Shown here: positions 26,235 through 40,189 of the stretch, one piece after another
How the letters are laid out: every line of letters starts with the position of its first letter
How positions within the stretch are numbered: position 1 is the stretch's first letter
Origin: Eretmocerus hayati
Taxonomy: Eukaryota; Arthropoda; Insecta; Hymenoptera; Aphelinidae
Assembly: GCA_029851415.1 (NCBI GenBank)
Contig: CM056744.1
Location: 97,249,338-97,313,337 of the forward strand
Direction of reading: 5' to 3'
Length of the DNA: 64,000 bases
Notes under the pieces: model-generated
Seen by the model: only the letters and a program-made list of their open reading frames with translations
Told to the model about the DNA's origin: nothing
Databases searched by the model: none
Position numbers and translations under genes: made by a program

Positions 26235-27155
26235 CCGGTCATTAAGCTCGCCCAAAAACTTTTTTCTCAATTTTGTGAGTTAAACTACTCGGCTCTATTT
26301 GACCGTAGAGGACTCTTCCGGGGCTCGTTTAGAAGGTTTTTCCACGGACTTTAAGATGGCATTATCCATGTTCATCCGCCCGGACCCGGATCTTTCCTAT
26401 TTGAGCCAGAGACCCTCTAATCTCTGTTTGAGCTTGGAAATGTGTCAATTTCGACGATTTTTGGGCTCGTGCCAATTTGAGACATATAAATGTTCCAACA
26501 TGGGAGTTATGAGATACAAAAGTACAAGTCTAGAGCTTCAAAATCCGTTTTTGAACGTCCCTCAACGCCACTTCCAGTCCGAGCTATGACACTTTCTCTG
26601 AGGGAAGATTTTTCGCAAAAACTAGCACCTGTATTCAAAAATGACGAAAAATTCACTTATTGGGGCATATTTTAAAGTTTTCTCGTTTTCTCGATCAAGA
26701 TACAGATGATAGATGACAGAAATGATGATTATACTCCATAAAAATGCATCTCTGTATCTCTCTCGAATTGGAATGCTGTTTTTTGTTAGAAATCTCCCCT
26801 CAGAGAAAATGTCATAGCTTAGATAAGCAGTGGCGTAGAAGGACTTTCAAAAATAGATTTTGAAGCTTTAGACTTGTACTTTTGGGTCTCACAACTCCCA
26901 TATTGAAACATTTATGTGTCCCAAATCAGCACAGCCCACGAGATTCTCTCAAAAATCGTCGAAATTGACACTTCTCCAAACTCAAATTAGAAAGATCCTG
27001 ATCCGTGCGGATAAAATTGGATAACGCCATCTTGAAGTACGCAAAAAAATCTTCAAAATGAGTTCCAGAAGAGTCCTCCACGGTTGAGTAGAACCAAGTA
27101 GTTCAACTCACAAAATTGAAAAAAAAGTTTTTAAGTGAGCTTAAACTTTTGACCG
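26235..27155. mobile_element. Long foldback element (about 920 bp)
   Basis: Two arms of about 400 bp are inverted copies of each other. Left: CCGGTCATTAAGCTC, CAATTTTGTGAGTT at 26269, GAGGACTCTTCCGG near 26308, GATGGCATTATCC near 26354, CACTTCCAGTCCGAGCTATGAC near 26570. Right: GTCATAGCTTAGATAAG near 26810, GGATAACGCCATC near 27020, CCAGAAGAGTCCTCC near 27065, AACTCACAAAATTG near 27105, GAGCTTAAACTTTTGACCG at the end. The loop is about 26665-26740. There is no transposase. It is MITE or foldback type; the superfamily is uncertain. Confidence 0.8.
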
Positions 27156-28789
27156 CTTCAATTATTTTGCGCGTGACCTGTGTTCCGATTCCATATATTG
27201 TACGAATACGGTGTACAAATGTGGAGCACATCCGATAAAATTTTTTTGATGATCTTTATCTCTCCTAGAATATTTTCATAAATTACCTAGTCGGACTTTT
27301 ACCATTTATGATGTTGTAAATTTATCATTGTGTGCAAAATTTACGCACCATCTAAGATAGAAGAAATCGGTCGTATGATTGATTGTGAGTATCACTTATT
27401 ACTCAGCAAACGCTTTAATTTAGAGAGTATATGTATACAATAAGAAAAGGTAGGAGAGAGATTATCATTCCCTATGGAATCCTTGGATTAGAATAAACAT
27501 GTGAAAAGTAGGTAAACTGGAGAAAAGATTAGACTAAGATCATCATCTACTTGCACTTTTATTCAAGTTGTATTTACAATGTGACACACACATATTATCA
27601 CTCAATATAATTCAATAAATATTGGAAATGTATACCGATTAAAGAGGTTCTTCATCTGTTCAAAGACACTGGGTACAAATAAATTTACAAGCCAAATGTG
27701 CCATGAGTGTAGAATGCACAGACATAAGGTATATCAATGACATAAATCACAAAGAACAATCATCACTTTCACCAATTCAAACCAAACACATTACAGGAAA
27801 ACATTTGAATGAAACCAAAAAGAATGGGAGAAAAAGTTGGTGCTGGTAATTACTGGGTTTAATGGCTCTCTGAAACTCTGAATGATATTACATCTAAACA
27901 AGCCTGCATTAAACCTTTCAAAATTTAGAGCATACACTCCAGACCCACTTTTTCGGAGGTAAAGCTCACCTGGTCCAAGTTGTTTTAGACCTGATTCTGA
28001 ATTTCCTTATTACAAAGTATTTTCCTGATGTACATACATTTTGAAAATCATGAGACTAAAAGTAAACTTGTAAATAAGTAGACATTTTACATTGTACCCA
28101 ATGTATTATTGCACTAGTAATTCTCTCAACTTTTCTAAAAGTAAAATGAAGTAGCCCCCAATGTGAATTAGAATGTCATCATGGTAATATTAAAAGAGAG
28201 CATTATGGAAGAAAAAAATAAAACGATCACTATTTTTAAGTGGTACTTTCAATCCAAAAACAGATATTTTTATCCAATATTATAATGATGCAAATCCTAT
28301 CACATTCGATTACCTCTCTATCCAATAATGGATTACCAATATAAGAAATGCACATTACAGGGCGGTATGAACAAAAATTATTTGGGGTCATTATAAAATT
28401 CATCTTCTCACCATCACATGATTCACTTCTGAATGATCAAATTTTCTTCGTGTAAATTTTCGCGTCGTGAATTTAGACAAGGCGATACTTAGAAAAATAC
28501 GTCTTGGTGAAGACATCTTATAGTACTTTGGCACTGAGAATGTGATATATAAAGTATGTATAATTGGCCTTTTCGATGTTTTTGCAAACCTTCATATATG
28601 CTTATATGAAAAGGAAAAATTTTCATTAGGGTGTCAAACTTCTTTACAGCAAAAATATTGGAGGGTCTCAAATTCAAGTCATAATATAACTTACAGAACA
28701 TATTATTAGCTCAATTGCAATAAAATGATCGATAAACTGCTTCATTTTAAGAGTAGAAAACCTTAGCACAAAGCCCACTCCACAGCGAG
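27156..28789. other. Gene-free AT-rich stretch
   Basis: No conserved reading frame, RNA gene or clear repeat boundary seen. Open frames are short and AT-biased. Confidence 0.4.
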
Positions 28790-29560
28790 TCGGAAGACCG
28801 GGGAAAATGTGGTTCGAGGAAATAAAAAAATTTCTCCAGGATGTATTTCTAGACACGATCCCATTGTCGTTCTCCCGCAAGAATCAAAATCGTTCGTCGG
28901 TAAATTTTGAAATAAAGTCAGTTTTTCGACTTTTTCATTATAAATGGTGTGGAGAGAATCGTCACTTTTTCGACTGTCTGTTATCTTCGTGATCTTGCCA
29001 CGACAACTTGGAAGCGATAAATTTATCAAAAAATGTGTATTACGAAATTTGGGGATTCTACGAAGATTTACAAGATTATGTACTCCTTTATTTACTCACA
29101 AACAAGGAACAGACGCTGTGAGATGCTCAGATGAAACGAACAATCGAAGGAACTCATCAGTTATTTGTAGTTTTTCCCGCAGTTCATTCTATTATTCGAA
29201 ATGGATCCGATTTTTTATTAATGTTAGTATGTACATCATGTTGTAAATCCTCTTTGAATCTACAAAAAAATGCTCTTCACATTTTTAGATATCAAAACTC
29301 ATCTTTCCGGAGTTGTCACGGCAAAATCACGACAAAGACTAAAAGCAGAGAGCAAAGACTGAAATAGATACGGGTTTTTCCATATCATTTAGAATAGAAA
29401 AGTCGAAAAATTGTCATACTTGGGAATTTCCCGACGGATGATTTCGATTCTTGCGGGTTTTCTCATCTTTTTAGATCGTGGGTTCATGTACGAACACAAC
29501 TCAAAGGAAATTTTTCATTTTTTCATACCTCAACTTCCCGGGTCCACCGTGACCCATCTG
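28790..29560. repeat. Foldback repeat family A, copy 2
   Basis: Carries the same left-arm words as the copy at 15430 (AAGAATCAAAATCGTTCGTCGG near 28881; AAAGTCAGTTTTTCGAC near 28914). Inverted partners lie on the right (GAAAAGTCGAAAAATTGTC near 29398; CGACGGATGATTTCGATTCTTG near 29431). An inner pair, TGATCTTGCCACGACAACTTGG near 28990 and GAGTTGTCACGGCAAAATCACG near 29311, continues the stem. The arms are diverged, and boundaries are approximate. Confidence 0.6.
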
Positions 29561-29883
29561 TGTAGTTGTAAGAAGATTACACAGAGTTTTCTACCATATT
29601 TTTTATGGGATTTGAATATAGAACAGTTTGAAAGTGGGGAGAAATTTACAAGTCAATTGCATAGAAAAGGGGGAGGGAAAAAGAGGTAGATAGTCAAGTC
29701 TGTGATGAATGTTCAGAATCGAAGTGGACTAACTTCACTCCTAAAGAGGGATCCAAGTTCGTCTTGAAATATCTCCTGCAGTCAATTTTGTGAAGTAATT
29801 CCTTCCACTCTGACCTAAGATTATTCATTTTACAAATGTATTCAAACATGTTTTGGAGGCGTTATTCAGATGTATGCACAATA

Positions 29884-30051
29884 CAGGTGACCCTCCGCAA
29901 TCGCAGATTTTCGTGAGTTTCGTTTATTCGCGGGTAGGAAGATGGTCCCGCATCTCAATATCTCCATAAGAGTAATTCGGTGTTCGCGAAATTCCGTATT
30001 CGCGGTTAATTTTCTTGTAACGTAACCCCCGTGAATACGGAGGGTCACCTG
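29884..30051. mobile_element. Pogo/Tigger-like MITE, 168 bp
   Basis: Perfect 14-bp terminal inverted repeats: CAGGTGACCCTCCG at 29884 and CGGAGGGTCACCTG ending at 30051. The interior repeats words such as TATTCGCGG and TTCGCGGGT, typical of Tigger-type elements. TA precedes the left end, but the right flank is AA rather than TA, so the duplication has decayed or the family is different. No coding capacity. Confidence 0.8.
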
Positions 30052-32605
30052 AAATGATTTTTACCTGAATTTAAACGAGAATTTTAGCCTTTTTTGGTTT
30101 TGAGTAACCAAATACTGGACTACATAGAATTTTTCATACTCTCGCGTTGAGAACTTGGGACCATCATACAATTTTGATGTGTATAAAATATCACATTTTT
30201 ACATCGAAAATTGTCTTCATTTTGTACTAGGGTATGTGCATGGAATCGTCAAAAGTGGTTCTCACAACGAACTTTTCAAATGTTGATGACGAGGTTGATG
30301 ATCATCAATCTCTACATGTGCAGCTGCCATTACTATTAGTGAAATATTCAATTTGCTAGAATTGAGTTCACACTTGTGAAAGAGAAAATGGACCTACATT
30401 TGATATTCACTTGCTTCCTTATGGATTGATATGTTTGTAAACAACTGCGTGGCTATTGATTAGATATAAACAATCCATCAATTCGTATACATATTTCAAC
30501 TCACCACGATCGTAAAGTGTATCGTTGATTCAATTTTCTCAGTAAGCGCCTCAAAATGGACAACTTTTTTAAATATTATATACAGAAAACGGAACAGAGA
30601 CCATCGGAAAATAATCAAGAACCAAAATATCACCGTATTCTATCGAAGAATGTGTCAACAAAATTACTAATCGTATGTCAGAAAGACTACCACGAGGTAA
30701 AAATTAGACGTGAACCATTTTACGATACAAATATATGCACCGAATAAAAAGTACTTACTATTCTATTGAACGGTATTCAATATTTTGATGGCAAACTGAA
30801 AGACAATCATCTCAAGATTGATGCTATATGATCAGTTGGTGCAAAATTATTTTAATTTGAGATGAATAAAAATCGAGTCTGGGCATTCAAATTTGATCGA
30901 ATATTTCCGCTCGTGTGATTTTCGCAAATTGCGCAACAGTCACTAATTTAAAAAATCGGTTAGAAATCTGCTTTGTTGAGCATTCATTCACAATATTGTA
31001 GTGGAAAAATCTATCCGAGTACAAAACCTAGCGCAAATTATTCGAGCTCAATGTCGTTAACTATTACCAAGAAATGATTTTCTACACAGTCTTTCTGTTT
31101 TATCACGTACTGCAATAGATGATTGTTTTTTCAATTGCTATATCAGTACTATTGTGAAAATGGTATCAAAATACCAAAAGAAAATGGGGTTTTCAACCAT
31201 GCAGAATAATTTAAAAATCTGAAAAATCATTTTGATCGGACTTTGATCGATGAGAAACCATACATTGTATTTCTCTCAATGTACAACTTCAGAAGTTGAT
31301 TAAGGCAGTCTTTTAGATAATCGATATTCTGTTGATTAATTGTACACCCTTAAAATCTAATGTGTATTAAAGTTATCCAGTTAATAACTGGCAATATCAA
31401 TATATACTTTTATAAGTACCATCTTCTAAAATCCGTATCATTGATTGATGTTTGTATAAGAGTATTGCAAATGGTTTACGTATTGAAGTTAATAAGTATT
31501 CTGTATCACTGGACGTATCATTCAACGAAATAGATCGTTATCAATTTCGGAAGACAATAGTTTTCCATACGGCATAAGTACTAATCGTAATATGAATCTA
31601 CAACGCGTAAATTTTCTCAAAAAATCTTAACTGAGAGAGAAATAATATAATTATCCGATGTTATATAATGCAGGACTTTCAAAGTTTTTCCCCAAGAAAA
31701 AAATAAAAAAATAAAGAATTACCACCTCAAAAATTTTCATGTACAGATTCTTTACACTATGACTTTCCTGAAGTAGACACGTGTTTAAAACGCTCATTTC
31801 TACTTAGAAAGAACTTTTCGAGCTTCAAAGTAAGACCACCATTAACAACCAGGCATCTACATTTCTGTGGAGCTTACATTTTTTAGTTTTATCAACACAA
31901 CTGTGATCTTGAATATTGGAGGTGGAACTTACCCGGAAGCCTTTGATTTCAGGGCTATAATTAAGAACACGAGGATTACAGTAGAGCGAGAAAAGGTCTT
32001 GCTGATGCCTCATCTCATTCCTTACCCGCTAAATAATTTTGATGTCAAGTGTTGGCCTCTTGGCACCCTGTTCCAGAATCCAAGTTACTTCTTAATTGTA
32101 TCAACAAGTACGAGAAAATGAACGCGTAGTCTTACAAAAATTACTCAATACTGAAAATGGGGAATATCAAGAATAATTAAATGCGACTCCTGGGAGACAT
32201 ATCTGGATTACTCAGTCGTGGTACAAAATTACCCTGTCAATACTGTCTCGTCGGCACCCATGACTCGGCCAAAGAATGTCATACGTACGTTTCTTTTCTA
32301 TGAAATTCATGAGCTCTTGGCAACTCCTGTCTACTCACAGTTCTCTATCTGTGCTCATTTTAGCTAATGTAGCGACTTTTTTGATCGAAATAGAAACGAC
32401 TTACTAGGGTCTTACTCACTGAGAGTATCGTGGTGATAAAGAATGTTGTTGGCGCAATTTTTTCGTATCTGATTGAGATAGATCTCAAATGACGATGCAC
32501 CGCTGAGATTGCGTAATTTTACGCAAAGGCATACCTTATCAGGGTAAAATGCACAAAGAGCGTTACTCAAGATACCGACGTTTCAAAATTGTCGAAACTA
32601 GGACC
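30052..32605. other. Gene-free stretch downstream of CACHD1
   Basis: No conserved gene recognised. The part nearest 32605 is likely the 3' UTR of the minus-strand CACHD1 gene. A 63-codon frame at 30556-30747 (+) and an 84-codon frame at 31867-32121 (+) have no familiar features. Confidence 0.4.
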
Positions 32606-35600
32606 TCAACAATAGTTGGTTTCCATGTTATGATGAACATCGACAGTAGCGATAACGCGATGAGCTGATAAGGTGATATCCGTTGTGGGCGAAGGCGGAG
32701 CCACGATCGTACCGGTAGTCGAAGTCGAGTTGGCCGGAGAATCGAGAGTCGCGCTACTGGTTGACTGCACGATATCAAATTCCTTGCTGATGCTATTTAC
32801 ACTACCTGCGAGGACGAGCAACGGCTCCGAAAAGTTTTGATGCTCAGAATCGTCGTGTGGGGTCATTGTACTATAGCCATGATCACTGTCACCTCCATGT
32901 GGCCTCCTGTAATTTTTCAAATTTTTTCCCCATTAGCTTCGATCATTTCTGTGTCTGTCATATACTATTAGTAGAGAACTAAAGTAGTAGTAGTAGTAGA
33001 ACATCGGATATTGATGAAAAATTATGCCAAAGCTTGCGAAACTCATACTACCTTTTTTTTTTAAGTAGAAACATGGAAAGAATTCACACTTTCATACTTT
33101 TTTCGAAGTAATTATCAATATGGGTTTTACTGAAATGAGTTTGATGTAAAAATAATGACGAAATCGCTCTAGACATTGAAAATGAGCGATTACGAGTCTT
33201 CCAAAAGTCCCGATTTACATTTGTCCAAGAAAACCGACTTGTATTAGAGACATGGTGTAGGATTTGAGCACACTTTGGTATCACGAAACTTACCTGTAAT
33301 TTGAAGATACTCTGTACGGAGAGATGGGCATTACAACATCGCGCAACAATGCAGAGTCCATACTGGCCTTGGCATCGAGGTCGGATGGGTCAATGTCGCA
33401 GTCGAGATGTGTCATTCGTAACGTATCCGGAGAGTTATGGTTGTGCAAACATTCGTGTTCAAGACCAGTGGGAACTGAACGTAACCGGTAACAAAACAAA
33501 CCGGCTCCAAATAATACAACAATGCTGAGAATACCTCCAGCAAGCGGTCCAACCGATGGCCACTCCTCCATTATCAGTTCCTCCGTGGCTTGCGAATCTG
33601 CATAATTTATATTAAATGACATTTTAATTTTTATAATTGATATTTTTTAATGAGATAAAAATGTCATTGTTACATCTCATTCACAAAAAATAAGGAAGGA
33701 TAACGAACAATTTCATCGTTCTAAACGACAAACTGCCTTTGAAGAAAAAAATTTGAAGCATCTAAAAATTTGATCAATAAGCGGTAAAGTGCAATAAGAA
33801 AATAAAGTTAAAAAACCAACAAAATTAGAAAGAATATATTTTTGTCCAGAAAAAAACTCACGGTAAATAGCGTCGCCATAGGGTATGTTGGCTCCATATA
33901 AACCACGGAAACAGAGAGCGACATCGGTACAATATGGCTCAGGCAGTACAGTCGGAAGTACTGAATCACCTCCGAGCTCGCACCATTGACAACCGACAAC
34001 TCCTAAGCACTCGGATTGCGTTGAAAAAGAACGACACGAGTTAACCTTGCAGGAGCGCACAAGTGGATTCGTTGTCGAGGCGAGACTGGAACCCTGTTCT
34101 GGAGGTGCCTCGCAAGCTTCAAGTTCAATTTCAGGGTCGGCGGTCTTGCGCGCCCTGCAATCGCTCGAATATAGGTAACATTCGCAAGGGCATTCGCAGT
34201 CAGTCTGTTCCATCTTGTCGCAAATCAGGCACGAGCGACTAGACTGTGGGTACAAAAATATATTATTGATCTACTCGAATGCGATTTTTGGGATCGGATA
34301 GAAAACTGAGAGCTCATTAACAAGATGGTTCAATAACGTACCTCGCTACAAGGGCAGAATGCATCGGGCAATTTGCAGGTCGTATTTACTATACCGAGGA
34401 AAGCATTAGTTCCGGGTACGACTGCAAGTTGATACATGACGCAATGTTCTCCATGAACGATATTTGTAAGAACTTCATCCAGACTAGTGTTGAACTGATA
34501 GTAGCGTTTACTTGTGCCATCCATATGGCTGGAGCACATTTTTTTGGCTACAAAAGCATCATGATTAAGAATGTCATTCGCAACAAGTCTCTCTTTGTTT
34601 GTCAAGTGCTGCCCTTCAACTTTATCCGCTGGCAGGAGCAGTGTCGGATGATAGATGAGGTATCCTAGGAAAAGAAATACATTCATTGATTATAAAAATG
34701 CATATTTTCTTGTATCATCAAGCGATATGAACATACCCTTGTCATCCATAAGAAGGCATCTAACGGTTTTCTCGCTACACACGGGAAATAAACTATGTAA
34801 CATTCGAGCAATATAGCCCAAAGTGAAATCCACTCCCATGATAGCAACAATGGGATCCTTACTCGAATGAAACCCAACAGAGCGACCCTCGTGTATTGCA
34901 TGGCTCAAACTCACAACAAACCCTGAACCTGCTGCATCGAGATAAGCTGGGCTGAGGACCAATTGGCCAGGATGTCGCACTGCTCCGGCGTACCACGGTC
35001 GACGTTTCGGATCCAAGTCCGAGCCGAACATGACACCAGGATATACTTCCAGCACGCCGCTCTTAATTGATACAAGGTATCTTGCAACGGAAATGAAATA
35101 ACAATATAAATTTTGCTTCATTTGCTGTGAGTATAAATTAAATAATTTATCATAAAAAAGTCAACTAATCATGCCTACCTCTGCGCGATGAAATCGCTGA
35201 GAGGACTATTACCCTGTTGATTTTTAAAATGCTGGAGTATTTGTGCAAGCATAGCTACTTCCGCTTTGACACTCTCCTGTAAACCAGGATTTGTAAGCAG
35301 TCTTGTGGTATCTTTAAGATAAGCCATGTAACTCTGAACTGTAACAGCTGGTGAGCTTTCCATAAGCTTAGCTTGTTCGGCTGGTGATTTAAAGCACCAA
35401 GGCGACAAATAGAGAGTGGCTGAGTCAAATGAAGCGAGCCGGCCGTTATACCAGCACAGGCCATCTCTCGTTTTGGTAACAAGATCCAGTCGATGGTGAA
35501 GGATATTCAGAGATTGAGTAGGAGAAGACCTCGCAAAAGGTAGACGTGTTGAGTCTTCGTCAGGCCGAGTAGCTATCAGGCACGCCATCAAATCGGAATA

Positions 35601-37719
35601 ATTTAGGTGACGCCAGTATATCTGCTTTTTTGAGCCCAACAGGGACGTCACTTCGACAATGCCCTCTGGCTGATCGATCATACTGTTAGGAAAAAGATAA
35701 TATGAAATTTCAGTCACTTTGGGTTAGACAGAAATGAGAAAACTCTAATATACTGATAGAATTGTTCGGAAATTTAGTGGGGAATTGAATATGAGATAGA
35801 CAAATTTTGAATAATACCTCCAAACAAATGCACAAAAGAAGTGGAAATTGGGTATTCTATCTTTTAGGATATCTTTAGGATATCTTCACTCACCCAATTT
35901 CAGTCATAATCTTCTCATCTAGGTTTTCGATATCATGCAGATACACTTTTAGTGGTTGTTCGTCAATTTTCTCCATTCGCGGGAATTTCTTATGCATCCA
36001 AACTACTCCTCTCTTGTCAACTAGCAGAGCATGGACCTGATGAGCTCCCGACTCGAAATATGTTATGGCCTCAACAAAATCATGTAGTTTCACATTGTAA
36101 GACAGAACGGCAGTGTCGGTTATTTGACCAACTGATACCGTCATAGACTTGCTGTAGGGTTCAAAGTATGGATCTGAGACATAGTATGGTTTCGTGTCTT
36201 CTTTGTTGCACTTTGAACCTGGAATTAGAAGCAATGAAATGAAAAGAAAAAAGTATTCCAGCCTAATATTAAGAATATCATTTTGAACTATGATCAATAT
36301 CATCGACAAAAGTATTCTCAAGAAAGTTTACAAACATGGAAAGCAATCTTGTCAAAACTGTAAGCATGAACTTTATCAATTAATTATGTATAACTCTATT
36401 TTCATGGGTCATTTGGGGCAAATTTTTGGAATTCAGCTCAAAAACTTGAAAGTACTTGTAAAAACAGTGCCTAGAAATAAAAAAAAAAACGAGAAAACCA
36501 CAAGCTATACCTGCAAACAATTTGGCAATTTCAAATCCCAATATGTGCTGTGTTGGTAAAGTGATGACTGTTCCATTAAATGCACGTTCCTTGATATTTA
36601 TACGAGGCTGTTGATTGGATAAGATCAAAACTGTTCTGAATAGTATATTGACACTTTTGGTTTTCATAGATTCTGTAATTCTCTTGATACTTGAGGAATC
36701 TTTCATGTTGTTTGTTAGATGAATCAGTATGACATCTCCAGTGATATTTTCGACGAAATCTGCCACATTAAGTTTGAAAGTTTGATTATTTGAAGATCTA
36801 TCCAATGAGTCAATATGCTCATCCAATCTGATTTTATGAATATCTGTGGCTTGAGGAAGGCCTTGCTCTGGACACATAGCAGATCCACTGCCTGCAAGTC
36901 CAATGACTGTCACACGATCAGTATCTGATAGCATATGAACAATGGTTTTTGCTATGATTTGAGCATGAGTTACGTCCTCATCAGACATGAATCCGGAGTA
37001 GTGATCCATTAGAAGTATGACATTTTTTGAACGATTACATTGAGACAATAGAAGAGGACCTATATTATGTGCTAAACTTGGGGGACCGCACATAGTACCT
37101 GGTTGGCTCACCTAAAAGTAAATGTTTGTTGGGTCATGTCATTTAAAAATGTATGCACATTTTAAAAAGATTTGGAGACCAATGTTCCTTGGGTTCACTC
37201 AATATTTACCGGCAAAATATCCAAATTTTTCCAGTCTTGACTGTGGAATTCCGTGGAAAGTGCATCAGTAATTTTTGAGCATATGTTCAGAGGCCTATTT
37301 CCCAATTGATTTGTCTCATAACTGCCATGATCCTTGTGTACTAGAATTGGCTGAACAAGACTATGACTCTGACTCAAAATATCTGTATACTTCTTCAACT
37401 TCTCATTCAAATTCTTGGTGATTTCATCTAATCTAGCCTTCAGAGAGACTACTGAATCAACAAAATCAAGCTTATCCAACATTCTTTGAAATCGAGTGGC
37501 TCCAAGCTCCTCATCAGTAATATTGCGTAGATGCTTAGATAGGTGTACCACCATGTCCCGCAAGCATACTCCATTCAATGGTGTCACATCAATTTGCTTT
37601 CTTGGGGATTTACCAAATTGACATTTGATATTGCTAGTTGTGTGTTCTTCGTCCATCACACCTGCACAGCTGGACATTAATGTAATAGCAAAAATGCTAA
37701 AAATTGTAAAAAATTCCAT
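32606..37719 (-). CDS. CACHD1: VWFA and Cache domain-containing protein 1 (CACHD1)
   Basis: Nine exons: 37210-37719, 36511-37111, 35894-36218, 35179-35682, 34737-35080, 34342-34664, 33862-34243, 33294-33597, 32606-32906. All junctions are in phase; 1197 residues (human 1274). Order: signal peptide (1-20), helical N-terminal region, VWA-like domain from about residue 199 (NVILLMDHYSG; the metal-site motif DxSxS is not intact), first Cache region (YYVSDPYFEPYS to LLVDKRGVVWMHKKF), second Cache region (RRPWYAGAVRHPGQLVLSPAYLD; DPIVAIMGVDFTLGYI), a Cys-rich stalk (CECPCECYLYSSDC; CQWCELGG), one membrane helix near 1011-1035 (GPLAGGILSIVVLFGAGLF) and a cytoplasmic tail with the CACHD1 hallmark SDHGYSTMTPHDDSE. 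It is related to calcium-channel alpha-2/delta subunits; mammalian CACHD1 modulates channels at the cell surface. The tail and membrane segment separate it from alpha-2/delta proper. Confidence 0.93.
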
Positions 37720-40189
37720 GGTGTATAGACAACAGCTTTTTGTACTTCTTCAGTTTAATCAGTCACTCGTTATCATTGTATGGCACTGAGAAATCATCAA
37801 TTCTTCAAGAGTTGATTCTCTACAGATAAAAGGATCTGATCTCTATTGGATCCTTTCATTTTAGAGAGCCTTTGTGACTGAAACAAAAATAACCATATTG
37901 ATTGATAAAGATCATCCAACATAACGATAGTCTGCAGGAATCTCAGTTTCAGATATAAGAAGGCTCTCAACAGGTGATAACCAGCCCCATATGTACATAC
38001 ATGCATAGAAACAAGCAAACGAGTATTGAATAATGTTCTGAAGACAGAGACGATGTAAACAATATGTTTGAAGTGTTGATTGTAAGTCTATCAGAGGTTT
38101 ACTCATGAGAAATTCACTTGGAGCTATGGAGCCTTCAAACAGTTTTATCAAAATTCAAATATTGGAAGCTCGAAGAAATGTTTGCACCCAATGGTTGGAG
38201 CTGGAACTCCAAAACAAGTTGAATCTAGAGAGCCAGGGTTGAATCAAGCCAAAGCTAGCAGCCGAATTATTGACTCATCCAAACCAAACCTCCAAACAGA
38301 CAGGCAGCATCAGACAGTTTGCAGTATTTCATATCTCTATGGTATGGAGATAGTTGAATTCGCTAAGGACTAGAGGGTCACTACGCTAAGGTAATAAGCA
38401 GAAGTTGATAAAGTTAGAGCAGATAGCTACTTCGACTTCCCCAACAAACTACATGAAGCTACACAAACCAATGGTTATGCCATAGGGTTTTGTATATGCT
38501 CACTTATCAGCAATAACTTACCGAAGGCAACCAAGTAGGTATTTAGGTAACTTCTTCATCTCAGCTCTGGATCCAGCATCCTAGCTTGATGATCCCGATA
38601 ATAAGTCATTTACAGCGAGTATCTATAAAAAGATGCATTTCGCATAGGCAGAGACAAGCGACGAAAAAAAATACACGAGAGGCATGCGATGCGGGGGCTG
38701 CCGTCTCTCGCGGTAAGTATATAGCCTTTTGCCTCTGCAGCCTCCATATAAAATTTCCCTTGGAAACAAATCCTATGTGGAAACACTAGTTCACTGTCAC
38801 ATTTTTCACATAGCACAATGGAATCTTTTTACGATATTTTCCGACAATTATATCGGCTCCCCCTAGGGTTACTTTTATTTTGATTGTGATTGTATTGTGG
38901 TTCCCGGATTCACAGACACCATCATCAGCTCTCACACCGACACCGACTGACACCGACAATCGTCGATGATCGTCGAACTGCCGCCGCCGCGCGACAGCGA
39001 GAGCATTTCGCGAATCGCCGTGAGAGCAGTGGACATACATATGCATCCTTGTCTCGCGCATGGGAATATAATTATATTCAAAGGGGTTCCTTCTTCTCTT
39101 TCCTCTCCCTTTTCGCCTTCAACCGCACTTTTATATTGTTCGCTATATGCCTAATGCAGCAGCTGATGATGGTGTCGCGTCAGTGTCAGCCATTGACAAG
39201 TTTCCGTTTCCTTGAGATCGCGACTATGCTTGCTCAAAATCGACCTTGGAGCTGTATGTAGTTGAGAGAGATGCATAATAGCAATAATTTTGCTTTGAAC
39301 GAAATTATGATGTCATTATTTACATCAATTGGATGTTTCAATGCAATTTTGCGGATGATCGATCCGTTGATATTTCTCCAAGAGTACTTTTATAGATAGG
39401 TTGATGGGATATTTTTGTGGTAGGTAGGTATGGGCATCGATTGCTTTCATCGGTATTGCGCCCTGATGCGAAGTACATGCATGTGTGGATGATATTATTT
39501 TACACAATTCCCAGAATTTTGGCTGATCTGCGAATGTTGATCAACTGTTTTGGAACGCCAGTGTGATAATATGTACATACTACGTGATATACCATACCGG
39601 GTTCCCGAGGAACATCGTCTTTTCGTCGTCTCTTTTGGTAATAATCACATCAATAACTTTTCCAAGTTCCTCTGTTCTGAAAATGAAAGCATGATTATCC
39701 AAAATTTGGAAATTGATCTATGACAAACTTCTGGAAAAATCATACAGTACGAACCCCGATATAGACATAATCTTCATCGCTGCGGAAATCTTGGAATCTT
39801 TAAACTAACAACTCAACTCAATCGACTATAACAATTATTGATTATTAAAACAAGAGTATAATTTCGATCAGAAATCGGAATTTTTTGGCTAGGAAGCCAT
39901 ATTACAACTCCATTAAAGTTCTGTCAAAGACTTGGGGAACAGCTATCTTTGATTCAGAACATAAGATCATCATCATCAACTTCTTCAACGAGTCTCCTGA
40001 GTTTATAATGATCGAAATGATTTGATCAAAATTTATTGTAATCTCATTATGTTGCATGATACTTTCGCATTTTTATTATCTATCCCGTGAATAAACTTTC
40101 CTCATCAAGATTTCTGATAAAACGCGTGAGTGGGTTATGATCATGATTATTCTAAACCATTAGCTCATGGCAGGGGGTCCGATCATTTG
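37720..40189. other. Upstream region of CACHD1 and spacer
   Basis: No coding gene recognised. 38880-39060 is CpG- and GC-rich (CACCGACACCGACTGACACC; GCCGCCGCCGCGCGAC) in an AT-rich setting and could be the CACHD1 promoter or a 5' non-coding exon. That is an inference from composition only. Confidence 0.35.

Noticed and set aside
32606..37719. Classical alpha-2/delta calcium channel subunit
   Set aside because: The C-terminal membrane helix and the SDHGYSTM tail fit CACHD1, not the alpha-2/delta proper.
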